Below are positions 8,516-14,522 of a DNA stretch of 20,981 nucleotides, piece after piece. A program made the position numbers and the translations under genes. The stretch is taken from positions 1 through 20,981 of IMG/VR virus record IMGVR_UViG_3300046048_000653, one strand, 5' to 3'. Source of the DNA: a virus. Positions within the stretch are counted from its first letter, which is position 1. Each line of letters opens with the position of its first letter. The notes under the pieces are model-generated. The model had not been told where the DNA came from, did no database searches, and worked only from the letters and a program-made list of their open reading frames with translations.

Positions 8516-9151
8516 TTAACTTGCCACTTTCAGATTTAACTTAGCTTCAACAGGCTCTTGGTTCAAGATTTTTCCGGCAAAGTAAATATAGTTAAGGAAA
8601 TGAGTTTCGTTCCTTTTCGTATTGTTTGAAGTTTCTGGGAAACCTTCCTTACCATGAATGTAGTTTTTAGCTACTTCAATATCAGGAATCCTACCAGTCT
8701 CTTTTACAACATCAACTACCCACTGAAGGTAACGCTTGGTGAAGCCAGTAGTGCCATTACCCGTTTCTTTTTCAGGTACAAAGTAGGGCATTTCATTTTT
8801 ACGACAAAAGCCCCTGATCAAAGCTGCGGCTGAGCGAATGGTTGAATCAGTCAGCTTTTCAACCAAGAAATCAACTGCAATATCGAAACCATCTTCATGG
8901 CTTACATCATGCTTTTGAATGCACTCTTTTACAATAGCATCACGATCTTCTTTGCTAATAGCAAGTCCAGCATCAATCATCATAGCATTATACAGACGTG
9001 CAACATTTTTAAACGATGCTCCTGCCTGAATCATTGCCATTTTTACATCATCTTCGCTTTTATTAGCTTCAGTACTAGCTGTAAATGCTTCCTGAATTTT
9101 TTCTTGAATTGCAGCTTCTTCTGCTGATACTTCTTTAATTTCTTCAGTCAT
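8516..9151 (-). CDS. Unknown 211-aa acidic phage protein, own transcription unit
   Basis: I do not recognise a family. The N terminus is acidic and helical (MTEEIKEVSAEEAAIQEKI). It is followed by a probable helical domain with MIQAGASFKNVARLYNAMM, which could be a helix-turn-helix-like segment, then AALIRGFCRKNEMPYF and a basic, polar C-terminal third. No signal peptide or membrane segment is visible. It is set apart from its neighbours: a TATAAT sits about 60 bp upstream of the start, a small hairpin lies in the leader, and a strong terminator follows the stop. ATG 9151 is preceded by CAGGAGAG at a good distance. Such isolation suggests a product needed in large or separately controlled amounts, for example a DNA-binding protein, but nothing proves this. 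Confidence 0.8.
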   Translation of the reverse strand: MTEEIKEVSAEEAAIQEKIQEAFTASTEANKSEDDVKMAMIQAGASFKNVARLYNAMMIDAGLAISKEDRDAIVKECIQKHDVSHEDGFDIAVDFLVEKLTDSTIRSAAALIRGFCRKNEMPYFVPEKETGNGTTGFTKRYLQWVVDVVKETGRIPDIEVAKNYIHGKEGFPETSNNTKRNETHFLNYIYFAGKILNQEPVEAKLNLKVAS

Positions 9152-9181
9152 ATTAAACTCTCCTGGTTTTAGATTAAGCCA

Positions 9182-9198
9182 AAGCCTATTTAGTAGGC
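9182..9198 (-). promoter_or_regulatory. Leader hairpin upstream of the 211-aa gene
   Basis: AGCCTA and TAGGCT form a 6-bp stem with a 5-nt loop, just after the probable transcription start and about 30 nt before the start codon. It lacks a T-run, so it is more likely a leader structure than a terminator of the helicase gene. Confidence 0.4.
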
Positions 9199-9210
9199 TA
9201 GGGATAGTAT

Positions 9211-9216
9211 ATTATA
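9211..9216 (-). promoter_or_regulatory. Possible -10 element for the 211-aa gene
   Basis: A perfect TATAAT on the minus strand lies in the 99-bp gap between helicase and the 211-aa gene, about 60 bp from the ATG. No TTGACA-like box stands 16-18 bp upstream, where the sequence is A-rich, so the promoter is tentative. Confidence 0.35.
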
Positions 9217-9250
9217 AAACGTATATGGAGTCTACTTTTTTTATAGTGGA

Positions 9251-10801
9251 TTAGTAAATTCTCTCCTTGACCTCAGGATACTTGCCTGCTATATCAACTA
9301 ATATCTTTCGGGGCTTCCTAAATTTACTTACATTCGCTATAAATTCCTTAACAGTATTGTATACAGTATTACCAGCTTTATACATAATCTCAATGGATTT
9401 ATCTCTTGCATATCCATTATGCTCTATACAAAGCCATTCACTGATAGTTGCATCTTCAGCGTAGTAGTCTACTTTTACAGTAGGTGGGCCAAATGGCTTT
9501 TTATGTATTTTATAATCTGTATCAATAATATTTAGCCACAACATATTGTTTCTTGGTCTATCTATTGGTGAAACAATTCCTATTTTTGGATCAAGATTAA
9601 CTTTAAATTTGAACTCAAAATTACATTCAGGACACCTCTTAGTTTTAATGTGAGAAAGTAATTGACAGACAGGGCACTCTTTCATCATTTCACCGCCTTC
9701 GCCTGATTTCTTTTTCTTATTTACTTTTACATCATTTATAGGGCCAAGGCGACAAATATTACCAGCGAAGTCAAGGACAAGACAAGACTGCTTGCCAGGA
9801 GCCACACGCATACCTCGTCCAATTGTTTGTACATGGAGGACGGGAGATTTAGTAGGTCTGAGTAACGCAATAAGATCAATATCAGGTACATCAAAACCAG
9901 TGGTAAGGATATTAACATTGACGATACAGCGATAATTTCCATCTTTAAATCTCCTTATAATAGCATCACGGTCTTGATCCATTTTAGAGTGTATGACCAT
10001 GGCAGGCACTCCGCAGCGGATAAGTGATTCCGCTATGTGCTCTGCATGGTCAATGTCTATTGCGAATACCAACCACTTTTTTCGGTCATGACCAGCTTTT
10101 ATTAGCTCCTTTATACATTCATTGGTAATTTCATCTCTATCATTAGCAGCCGCAAGTTGCTTCTCATTGAAGTCCCCAGCTACAGTCCCTACTCCTTCAG
10201 TATTTAATTTTTGTTTAGTTCCTTTAGTTACAAGATTACATAAATAGCCTTCATCAATTAACTTATTGAATTCCTCCTTTGAAGTACAGTCATAAGCTAG
10301 AATATTGAACAGTTTTCCTGGACCATATATATAGCCATCACCTAGTCTGAATGGAGTAGCTGTCAATCCTATTTTAGTATGTGATCCTAATTGGTCAAAG
10401 AACTTCTGATACATACTTTCACTGTTCCTATTTATAAGATGAGCTTCATCTATAATCACCACCTTGAAATGCTTGAATTTTTTAGGATTTCTATATGCCG
10501 ACTGAATACCAGCCACCGTAATCTTTCCTACCTGTTTGCGATCAAGACCAGCAGAGTATATGCTGACATGCTGATCAAGAGCTTTTTCAATACTTACTTG
10601 ATTCTGGTGTAGTATCTCCTTTACATGAGACAGTATCAAGAAATCCTCATGGCCCATAGCTTGTAGCCCTTGGATTATAGCTGCAATTGTATATGTTTTC
10701 CCAGCTCCAGTTGGTAATGCTATTAGGGGATCATTACCATTTAGCACCTCAACTAATGCTTTGTCTGCGGCTTTTAATTGATATGGACGTAGTTTAATCA
10801 T
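9251..10801 (-). CDS. SF2 DEAD/DEAH-box DNA helicase with C-terminal zinc finger
   Basis: This 516-aa protein is a superfamily 2 helicase of the SSL2/XPB-UvsW type. Walker A LPTGAGKT is at residues 29-36, DEAH at 118-121, TATP at 147-150, TTGFDVPDID in the second RecA-like domain, and motif VI QTIGRGMR. A CPVC...CPEC pair of cysteine knuckles (about residues 376-393) should bind zinc, followed by a C-terminal tail of about 120 residues. Such phage helicases remodel forks and recombination intermediates. It lies 12 bp after the nuclease gene, with GGAG before its ATG, next to Sak4-like and DUF669 genes, which supports a recombination or repair role. Confidence 0.9.
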   Translation of the reverse strand: MIKLRPYQLKAADKALVEVLNGNDPLIALPTGAGKTYTIAAIIQGLQAMGHEDFLILSHVKEILHQNQVSIEKALDQHVSIYSAGLDRKQVGKITVAGIQSAYRNPKKFKHFKVVIIDEAHLINRNSESMYQKFFDQLGSHTKIGLTATPFRLGDGYIYGPGKLFNILAYDCTSKEEFNKLIDEGYLCNLVTKGTKQKLNTEGVGTVAGDFNEKQLAAANDRDEITNECIKELIKAGHDRKKWLVFAIDIDHAEHIAESLIRCGVPAMVIHSKMDQDRDAIIRRFKDGNYRCIVNVNILTTGFDVPDIDLIALLRPTKSPVLHVQTIGRGMRVAPGKQSCLVLDFAGNICRLGPINDVKVNKKKKSGEGGEMMKECPVCQLLSHIKTKRCPECNFEFKFKVNLDPKIGIVSPIDRPRNNMLWLNIIDTDYKIHKKPFGPPTVKVDYYAEDATISEWLCIEHNGYARDKSIEIMYKAGNTVYNTVKEFIANVSKFRKPRKILVDIAGKYPEVKERIY

Positions 10802-10813
10802 TTAATTACTCCT

Positions 10814-11632
10814 TTATGAAAAGTATTTTTCATCCAAAGTGTATTTTTTACAACCTTTAATTTGATCCTCTATACTTAGAAATCTTTCATCAATAGAACA
10901 TTGCCATTTGCCAGCATCCAGGATGTCCACGTGGTTGCATGTACGGCAATTCCGCTGGATGGGCTCGTCCCTCCAACATACTTCAGACGCCTCACAGAAC
11001 TTGCATTTGTAATATTCTTCTGATGCGCCTTTGATTCGTGGCAAAAGAGTATCAGAAGATATTACTTCCATTCTGTATCTTTTTAATTCATTAGCTCGCT
11101 CCTGGTCAAGCTCTACATAGAGCACCGCCACAGCGGAGTTATTTTTATTTATGGCGATATAGACCGCCTGTTTGGGAATACCTTCATGACTCATGTACGC
11201 TTGCATCTGATCATAATGCTTTGGAAATGCTTTCTTGATTCCATGCTTGACCAGAGCATTGAAATTCTTTTGGTTATGAGTCTTTATTTCAAGCAGGCTT
11301 TTCCTGATTTCATTGGGTAATTGAATAATTCCGTCTATAGAGCCTCCCCAATGGCCAGCTAATGATGGTATTATTAACTGTCTATCAGTTATTATACAGC
11401 CCAGTGATTCCAATTCATTGATTATATCATCTTCCCCGTAGTGACCGACTCTGAACAGCCGGTTCATCCTGTTTATTATTTTTCTTTTGTAAGCCCATCT
11501 CCAGCTGAATTGTAATGATCTGAGGCATTCTGTGCCATTAGTGGATAGACCAATATGACTTCTTGGATATTCCTCCGATGCTACATCATTGTTTATAGCC
11601 AACTCTAAAAAGTTTCTATCCATCTTAACCAT
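10814..11632 (-). CDS. Cas4/RecB-like PD-(D/E)XK nuclease with Fe-S-type cysteines
   Basis: The 272-aa protein has the nuclease core H64, D100 (SIDGII), E115-I-K117 (LLEIKTHN) and the QxxxY motif Q142-Y146. The cysteines C36, C210, C213 and C219 are spaced as in Cas4 and AddB nucleases that hold a 4Fe-4S cluster. A second set, C229, C232, C245 and C261, could bind zinc. Homologues are DNA exonucleases working with recombination proteins; no CRISPR genes are nearby, so a recombination exonuclease partner for the Sak4-like annealing ATPase and SF2 helicase is more likely than adaptation. AGGAA lies 6 nt before ATG 11632. It follows directly after a terminator. Confidence 0.85.
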   Translation of the reverse strand: MVKMDRNFLELAINNDVASEEYPRSHIGLSTNGTECLRSLQFSWRWAYKRKIINRMNRLFRVGHYGEDDIINELESLGCIITDRQLIIPSLAGHWGGSIDGIIQLPNEIRKSLLEIKTHNQKNFNALVKHGIKKAFPKHYDQMQAYMSHEGIPKQAVYIAINKNNSAVAVLYVELDQERANELKRYRMEVISSDTLLPRIKGASEEYYKCKFCEASEVCWRDEPIQRNCRTCNHVDILDAGKWQCSIDERFLSIEDQIKGCKKYTLDEKYFS

Positions 11633-11649
11633 TTTTATTTCCTTTAGTG

Positions 11650-11678
11650 AAAAAAGAGGGGGCCATTGCTGCCCCCTA
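11650..11678 (-). terminator. Intrinsic terminator after the DUF669 gene
   Basis: AGGGGGC (11657-11663) and GCCCCCT (11671-11677) form a G+C-rich 7-bp stem with a 7-nt loop, followed on the minus strand by a run of T (A-run 11650-11655). It ends, or attenuates, the transcript of the upstream recombination and small-gene set before the nuclease gene. Confidence 0.85.
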
Positions 11679-11694
11679 AAGATTGGCGAATTAT

Positions 11695-12102
11695 TTACGC
11701 TTCATACTTATCTTCGGAAATGTACTTCCTGATTTTGGATTTAGCAGGATAACCGTTGTTTGCGTCCTCGGTCACTACGATAACACATACCGGGATTCCA
11801 TGCAACTCAGCAGTGTCCTCGATTTCTTCGAGTCCACACGCGGAGATCAGTTGGGCGAGCTGTCGGTTACCAATGTCCTCAGCAACCTTATTGGTATGAA
11901 CAATGTTCATAATATCAAACAGTGTAAATCCCTTGTGATCTCCGTCAATAACCTGAACAGTAAACGCCAGGTACTTGCCAGTACCTTTCGAGTTGTCTTT
12001 CAGCTCACTCTTGATGACATGAGCCAGATAGTTTCCTTCTGGGATAGTGATGTCATTGCTAGGAGCTTCAGAAGTTTTGAATGTTTTGGGAAGCATTGCC
12101 AT
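11695..12102 (-). CDS. DUF669-family ssDNA-binding-like protein
   Basis: This 135-aa protein matches the DUF669 pattern: IPEGNYLAHVIKSELK, then GTGKYLAFTVQVIDGDHKG, then LFDIMNI and a leucine-rich helical part. DUF669 proteins are found beside Sak4-type ATPases in phages and are thought to act as single-strand DNA-binding proteins. ATG 12102 is used because GGAG lies 9 nt upstream; the frame also extends to a TTG at 12117 that would overlap the ATPase gene. It follows the ATPase stop by one base and is followed by a strong terminator. No other clear SSB is present in the window, so it is the best candidate for that role. Confidence 0.8.
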   Translation of the reverse strand: MAMLPKTFKTSEAPSNDITIPEGNYLAHVIKSELKDNSKGTGKYLAFTVQVIDGDHKGFTLFDIMNIVHTNKVAEDIGNRQLAQLISACGLEEIEDTAELHGIPVCVIVVTEDANNGYPAKSKIRKYISEDKYEA

Positions 12103-12103
12103 T

Positions 12104-12754
12104 TTAATTAACTCCAATTTTAGAGAAGATTTCAGTAAGGTTTGGTGGTTCCATTTTATTCAGTTTACCTGAACGGTCTTTGCATATATGATTTCTGTCA
12201 CTCTCTGTTTGTAGCCACCTCGCTTTAGCTTTGTCCTGCACCATGCAGAACAGTTCATCTACCATGTATGGAAGCTGCGTTGGCAGCATCTGTCCAGGTA
12301 GAATAGGTCGATGCTGGGTAATACCAACATCATCTTCTTTTGTCTCCATCTTAGTGATAAAGACAACATGTTTTTGCTTAATGTCTCTGAAGTTTCTAAT
12401 AAAGTGAAGCATAGCCTCAGCCATCTTCAGGTATGCCTGGCGGGGGTCTTTTTCATTATCCTTCAGCTTCTTTAGCACCAGTTCTGCTATCTCGCTGAGA
12501 GAGTCTAGACAAATGGTATCAAACTCACTGCCCTTCAGAGTACGGTATGCCTGATCTAAATCCTCCAGAGATGATACTTCCATATAAGGAATATCTAAGC
12601 CAGACAGTGACAACAGACCTGCCTCACTTGATACGATAATTGGCTTTGGGGCTGTGCTACACAGAACAGTTTTACCAATTCCAGCTGGGCCATAGACAAC
12701 TGCTTTTATGCTGTCAGCTTTATAATCCTTGGTACTTTGAATTTTGATAGCCAT
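12104..12754 (-). CDS. Sak4-like RecA-fold ATPase (single-strand annealing type)
   Basis: This 216-aa P-loop ATPase has Walker A GPAGIGKT at residues 22-29 and a Walker B-like strand ending in D84 (ICLDSLSE), with a short RecA-like core (AAA_24-type). It resembles phage Sak4 proteins, which anneal single strands with the help of an SSB. The direct downstream DUF669 gene and the nearby Cas4-like nuclease and helicase make a coherent recombination module. AGGA precedes the ATG at a rather long 12 nt, and a tiny membrane peptide gene ends just upstream. A generic phage AAA ATPase is the alternative, but the neighbourhood favours Sak4. Confidence 0.85.
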   Translation of the reverse strand: MAIKIQSTKDYKADSIKAVVYGPAGIGKTVLCSTAPKPIIVSSEAGLLSLSGLDIPYMEVSSLEDLDQAYRTLKGSEFDTICLDSLSEIAELVLKKLKDNEKDPRQAYLKMAEAMLHFIRNFRDIKQKHVVFITKMETKEDDVGITQHRPILPGQMLPTQLPYMVDELFCMVQDKAKARWLQTESDRNHICKDRSGKLNKMEPPNLTEIFSKIGVN

Positions 12755-12768
12755 AAAATAATTATATC

Positions 12769-12840
12769 CTATAAATAGATTGATAGCAACACTATAAAGT
12801 GCAAAAATATAAGTAGAAACAATACATCTGTCCCATTCAT
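12769..12840 (-). CDS. Tiny single-span membrane peptide (23 aa)
   Basis: A 24-codon frame begins with ATG at 12840, overlapping the TGA of the upstream gene as ATGA, and ends with TAG at 12769. AAGGAG lies 8 nt before the ATG, a near-ideal ribosome site. The peptide MNGTDVLFLLIFLHFIVLLS and three more residues (IYL) is almost wholly hydrophobic, long enough for one membrane span, with only Asp5 and His14 charged or ionisable. Both the coupling and the ribosome site argue that it is translated. No function can be assigned; small phage membrane peptides are known among lysis, superinfection and host-takeover factors. Confidence 0.6.
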   Translation of the reverse strand: MNGTDVLFLLIFLHFIVLLSIYL

Positions 12841-13079
12841 TTTACTTTCTCCTTGAATAATTCGTTCCATACCTGAGGAGTGTATCCACTCAAGAGGAAC
12901 TCCCTCTCATCAGCTGTGAGGTTATCAAACGCATCCTGGATTAGAGCGCCCCTTTGCCATTCATATAACCTTCTGTAGAACTCCATCTTTGGCATCCTAC
13001 AGATCATGGTATTGTCGTTACCATATAGAGGACACTGCTTGGTGACTTTTACCGAATCATTGCTGGCTTCAATTTTCAT
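12837..13079 (-). CDS. Small conserved-type phage protein (80 aa), unknown function
   Basis: The C-terminal half, with YEWQRGALIQDAF, then LTADEREFLLSG and TPQVWNELF, follows a pattern I recognise from many small phage proteins of unknown role (WQrG-liQdAfp-ls-dEREfLisG-tp). An N-terminal CPLYGNDNTMICRMPK precedes it. ATG 13079 is chosen, with GGAGAG 7 nt upstream; the frame opens at 13094 but that ATG lacks a site. It overlaps the preceding gene by 11 bp and the tiny membrane gene by 4 bp, so the three are one translational unit. Confidence 0.75.
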   Translation of the reverse strand: MKIEASNDSVKVTKQCPLYGNDNTMICRMPKMEFYRRLYEWQRGALIQDAFDNLTADEREFLLSGYTPQVWNELFKEKVK

Positions 13080-13251
13080 ATTTGAACTCTCCATATTTAA
13101 GTTTGTATAATTTCATCATCTGATCAAGTATTTCATACTCCCTTTTGATGTCTATTTTACTTTCTCTGATAACCTCCAATGCTGCTATTCTAGCCTGTGT
13201 ACGCATTATAGATAATCGAATTATCGATTCTTGTGGTACAATATCTTTCAT
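13069..13251 (-). CDS. Small helical protein (60 aa), unknown function
   Basis: ATG 13251 begins a 60-aa charged, probably all-helical protein (MKDIVPQES..., RTQARIAALEVIRESK, then KREYEILDQMMKLYKLKYGE). No family is recognised. A TTG further upstream (13263) is possible but has no better ribosome site; GGAT lies 6 nt before the ATG, which is weak. The overlap with the next gene and the absence of any competing frame support it being real. Confidence 0.55.
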   Translation of the reverse strand: MKDIVPQESIIRLSIMRTQARIAALEVIRESKIDIKREYEILDQMMKLYKLKYGEFKYEN

Positions 13252-13269
13252 ATTTTTATCCAAAGAAAA

Positions 13270-13285
13270 TGGCCATCCTTGGCCA
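13270..13285 (-). terminator. Weak hairpin after the 95-aa gene
   Basis: TGGCCA (13270-13275) and TGGCCA (13280-13285) form a 6-bp stem with a 4-nt loop, followed on the minus strand by TTTTCTTT. It may be a weak terminator or attenuator between two small genes. Confidence 0.4.
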
Positions 13286-13292
13286 ATATTAA

Positions 13293-13580
13293 TTACTGAT
13301 CAAATCCAATCATAAGGAACTTAGATTCCATATCCTTGAGGATTTTGACCTGCTCCATCATGTGGTCTTTTGCCTTTTGAATTTCTTCCTGAACATAATC
13401 AATCCCTTTCTCAGCCAGCCACTCAACAGGCGGAGCTGGAACAACAATCCTGGCCAGCTCCAGTCTTGATGACTTCTTTGACAGATACTCCCAATCACTA
13501 GCAATGCAAGACCTAACATCCCACCCTTCTGTTGCATACTGATTGATGGAAGCGTACAGTACCATTTCAACTTCTTTCAT
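13293..13580 (-). CDS. Small unknown phage protein (95 aa)
   Basis: The frame is open to 13628, but ATG 13580 has a strong AAGGAAAG site about 7 nt upstream, whereas the longer form would run through two leader hairpins, so 95 aa is preferred. The protein starts MKEVEMVLYASINQYATEG, has a central APPVEWLAEKG, and ends in a charged amphipathic helix (VQEEIQKAKDHMMEQVKIL) that could form a coiled coil. No family is recognised. A weak hairpin follows the stop. Confidence 0.65.
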   Translation of the reverse strand: MKEVEMVLYASINQYATEGWDVRSCIASDWEYLSKKSSRLELARIVVPAPPVEWLAEKGIDYVQEEIQKAKDHMMEQVKILKDMESKFLMIGFDQ

Positions 13581-13601
13581 TTTTTCTTTCCTTTTCAGTT
13601 T

Positions 13602-13646
13602 GATGCGATATTGCATCCGATAGCGCACTCTTAATTGAATGCGCTA
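13602..13646 (-). promoter_or_regulatory. Two leader hairpins before the 95-aa gene
   Basis: In the 75-bp gap, TAGCGCA/TGCGCTA (13621-13627 and 13640-13646) forms a 7-bp stem. GATGC/GCATC (13602-13606 and 13613-13617) forms a 5-bp stem. Neither is followed by a T-run, so these look like mRNA leader or intercistronic structures rather than a terminator. Confidence 0.4.
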
Positions 13647-13655
13647 CGAGATACA

Positions 13656-13847
13656 TTATCTAATGATAAAGTTTATTTTTACATCATCTGGAAAATCCCT
13701 TTTAGAGCAGTATTTACCACTCCACCTAAGATCCTCCATTCTAGTGGATTCCTGAAAGACGAAATCTTTTCCTTCATCCCAGTCTTTGCGAGCTTCAGTT
13801 TGGTTCTTATACTTTCTTCCATAGGCTGAACTAATAGATATAAACAT
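13656..13847 (-). CDS. Small phage protein (63 aa), unknown function
   Basis: The 63-aa product has a recognisable small-phage-protein layout: FISISSAYGRKYKN, then ARKDWDEGKDF, and KINFIIR at the end. Similar short proteins with an AYGR-Y...DW..GKDF core occur in many phages without known function. AAGGAG lies at a good distance before ATG 13847, and the ATG overlaps the previous stop by one base (TAATG), so it is translationally coupled. Confidence 0.75.
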   Translation of the reverse strand: MFISISSAYGRKYKNQTEARKDWDEGKDFVFQESTRMEDLRWSGKYCSKRDFPDDVKINFIIR

Positions 13848-14098
13848 TATATTTCTCCTTCAGATTCGTCTTTTAACATTTCATAAAGTCGAGTAGTTAT
13901 TGCTTCTTCCATGCTAGTATAGTGTTTTCCTTCACGAATATATAATCCATCAGTATCTATCCACGATTCATTGAGATGGATGTCCTGTATTTCAATAACA
14001 TATCTGCCAAAACCAAATCCTTGCTCATGCTTTTCAAGAGGCACAAGATCAAAGAATACATTGAAAGTATTATCACCAATGCTAATATATCTTTCCAT
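13847..14098 (-). CDS. Small acidic protein (83 aa), unknown function
   Basis: ATG 14098 follows GGAG at 8 nt, giving an 83-aa acidic protein (MERYISIGDNTFNVFF..., FGRYVIEIQDIHLNESW, and an acidic end LKDESEGEI). No family is recognised. The frame opens at 14125, but that ATG sits inside a small hairpin and lacks a ribosome site. It is coupled to the next gene through TAATG. Confidence 0.65.
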   Translation of the reverse strand: MERYISIGDNTFNVFFDLVPLEKHEQGFGFGRYVIEIQDIHLNESWIDTDGLYIREGKHYTSMEEAITTRLYEMLKDESEGEI

Positions 14099-14115
14099 TT
14101 TCTTTTCTCCGAAAA

Positions 14116-14126
14116 GATGCAGCATC
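14116..14126 (-). promoter_or_regulatory. GATGC-a-GCATC leader hairpin
   Basis: A short 5-bp stem with the same arms as the one at 13602-13617 lies in the leader of the 83-aa gene, just before its ribosome site. A single-base loop is too tight for RNA, so it might open partly or act as a palindrome in DNA. Confidence 0.3.
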
Positions 14127-14141
14127 CTTGCCGCAAATTGG

Positions 14142-14285
14142 TTAGTTTATTTCCAGTCGTGTTCTTTTTATAAAAGATACACATTCATCATAAGTTCCAT
14201 TGCTAGCGACTCGCTTCCTTTTATCATTGCTGCAAGCGAATACACAATATTTTAAATTTGGAACGTATCGGATTGCGTAGACCAT
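14142..14285 (-). CDS. Small protein (47 aa), first gene of the leftward operon
   Basis: ATG 14285 follows AAGGAAGG closely and gives a 47-aa basic protein (MVYAIRYVPNLKYCVFACSN, then KRKRVASNGTYDECVSFIKR). A longer reading from ATG 14384 (80 aa) would pass through a strongly structured leader and a G+C-rich hairpin, so the short form is preferred. No family is recognised. Confidence 0.6.
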   Translation of the reverse strand: MVYAIRYVPNLKYCVFACSNDKRKRVASNGTYDECVSFIKRTRLEIN

Positions 14286-14318
14286 ATTTTCCTTCCTTTC
14301 CAGTTGGTGGTTAGACGA

Positions 14319-14385
14319 CCCCGGCGGGGCCGAGCGAGTATAATACCCTAAGTCGGCTATGGAGTAAAGCACTTTCGACTCCATA
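14319..14385 (-). promoter_or_regulatory. Structured leader at the head of the leftward operon
   Basis: Three inverted repeats lie between the first leftward gene and the rightward primase. They are CCCC-ggc-GGGG (14319-14329), GCCGA/TCGGC (14329-14333 and 14353-14357), and TATGGAGT/ACTCCATA (14358-14365 and 14378-14385, with a nested AAAG/CTTT). They would form in the 5' leader of the leftward mRNA. The leftward promoter should lie to the right of them but I could not find a good pair of boxes. Confidence 0.5.
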
Positions 14386-14437
14386 TTAGCTCTTTCTAAT
14401 ACCAGTAAAATACAATCTGATATGGAGATGATTCATC

Positions 14438-14443
14438 TATAAT
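14438..14443 (+). promoter_or_regulatory. Possible -10 element for the primase-RusA operon
   Basis: A TATAAT stands about 80 bp before the primase ATG in the divergent gap 14286-14522. There is no clear -35 box. A small TTCGG/CCGAA hairpin (14483-14487 and 14498-14502) lies in the leader just before the AGGAG ribosome site at 14511-14515. Confidence 0.35.
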
Positions 14444-14522
14444 GTACTTTACTTTAGTATTTAGATATAGTAATATAGAAAATTCGGCTAATTATATCCG
14501 AAAACTTCACAGGAGAGTCTAA

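Noticed and set aside
11683-12111. 142-aa open frame antisense to the DUF669 gene
   Set aside because: It is the mirror of a well-supported gene, starts inside the terminator hairpin and has no family resemblance.
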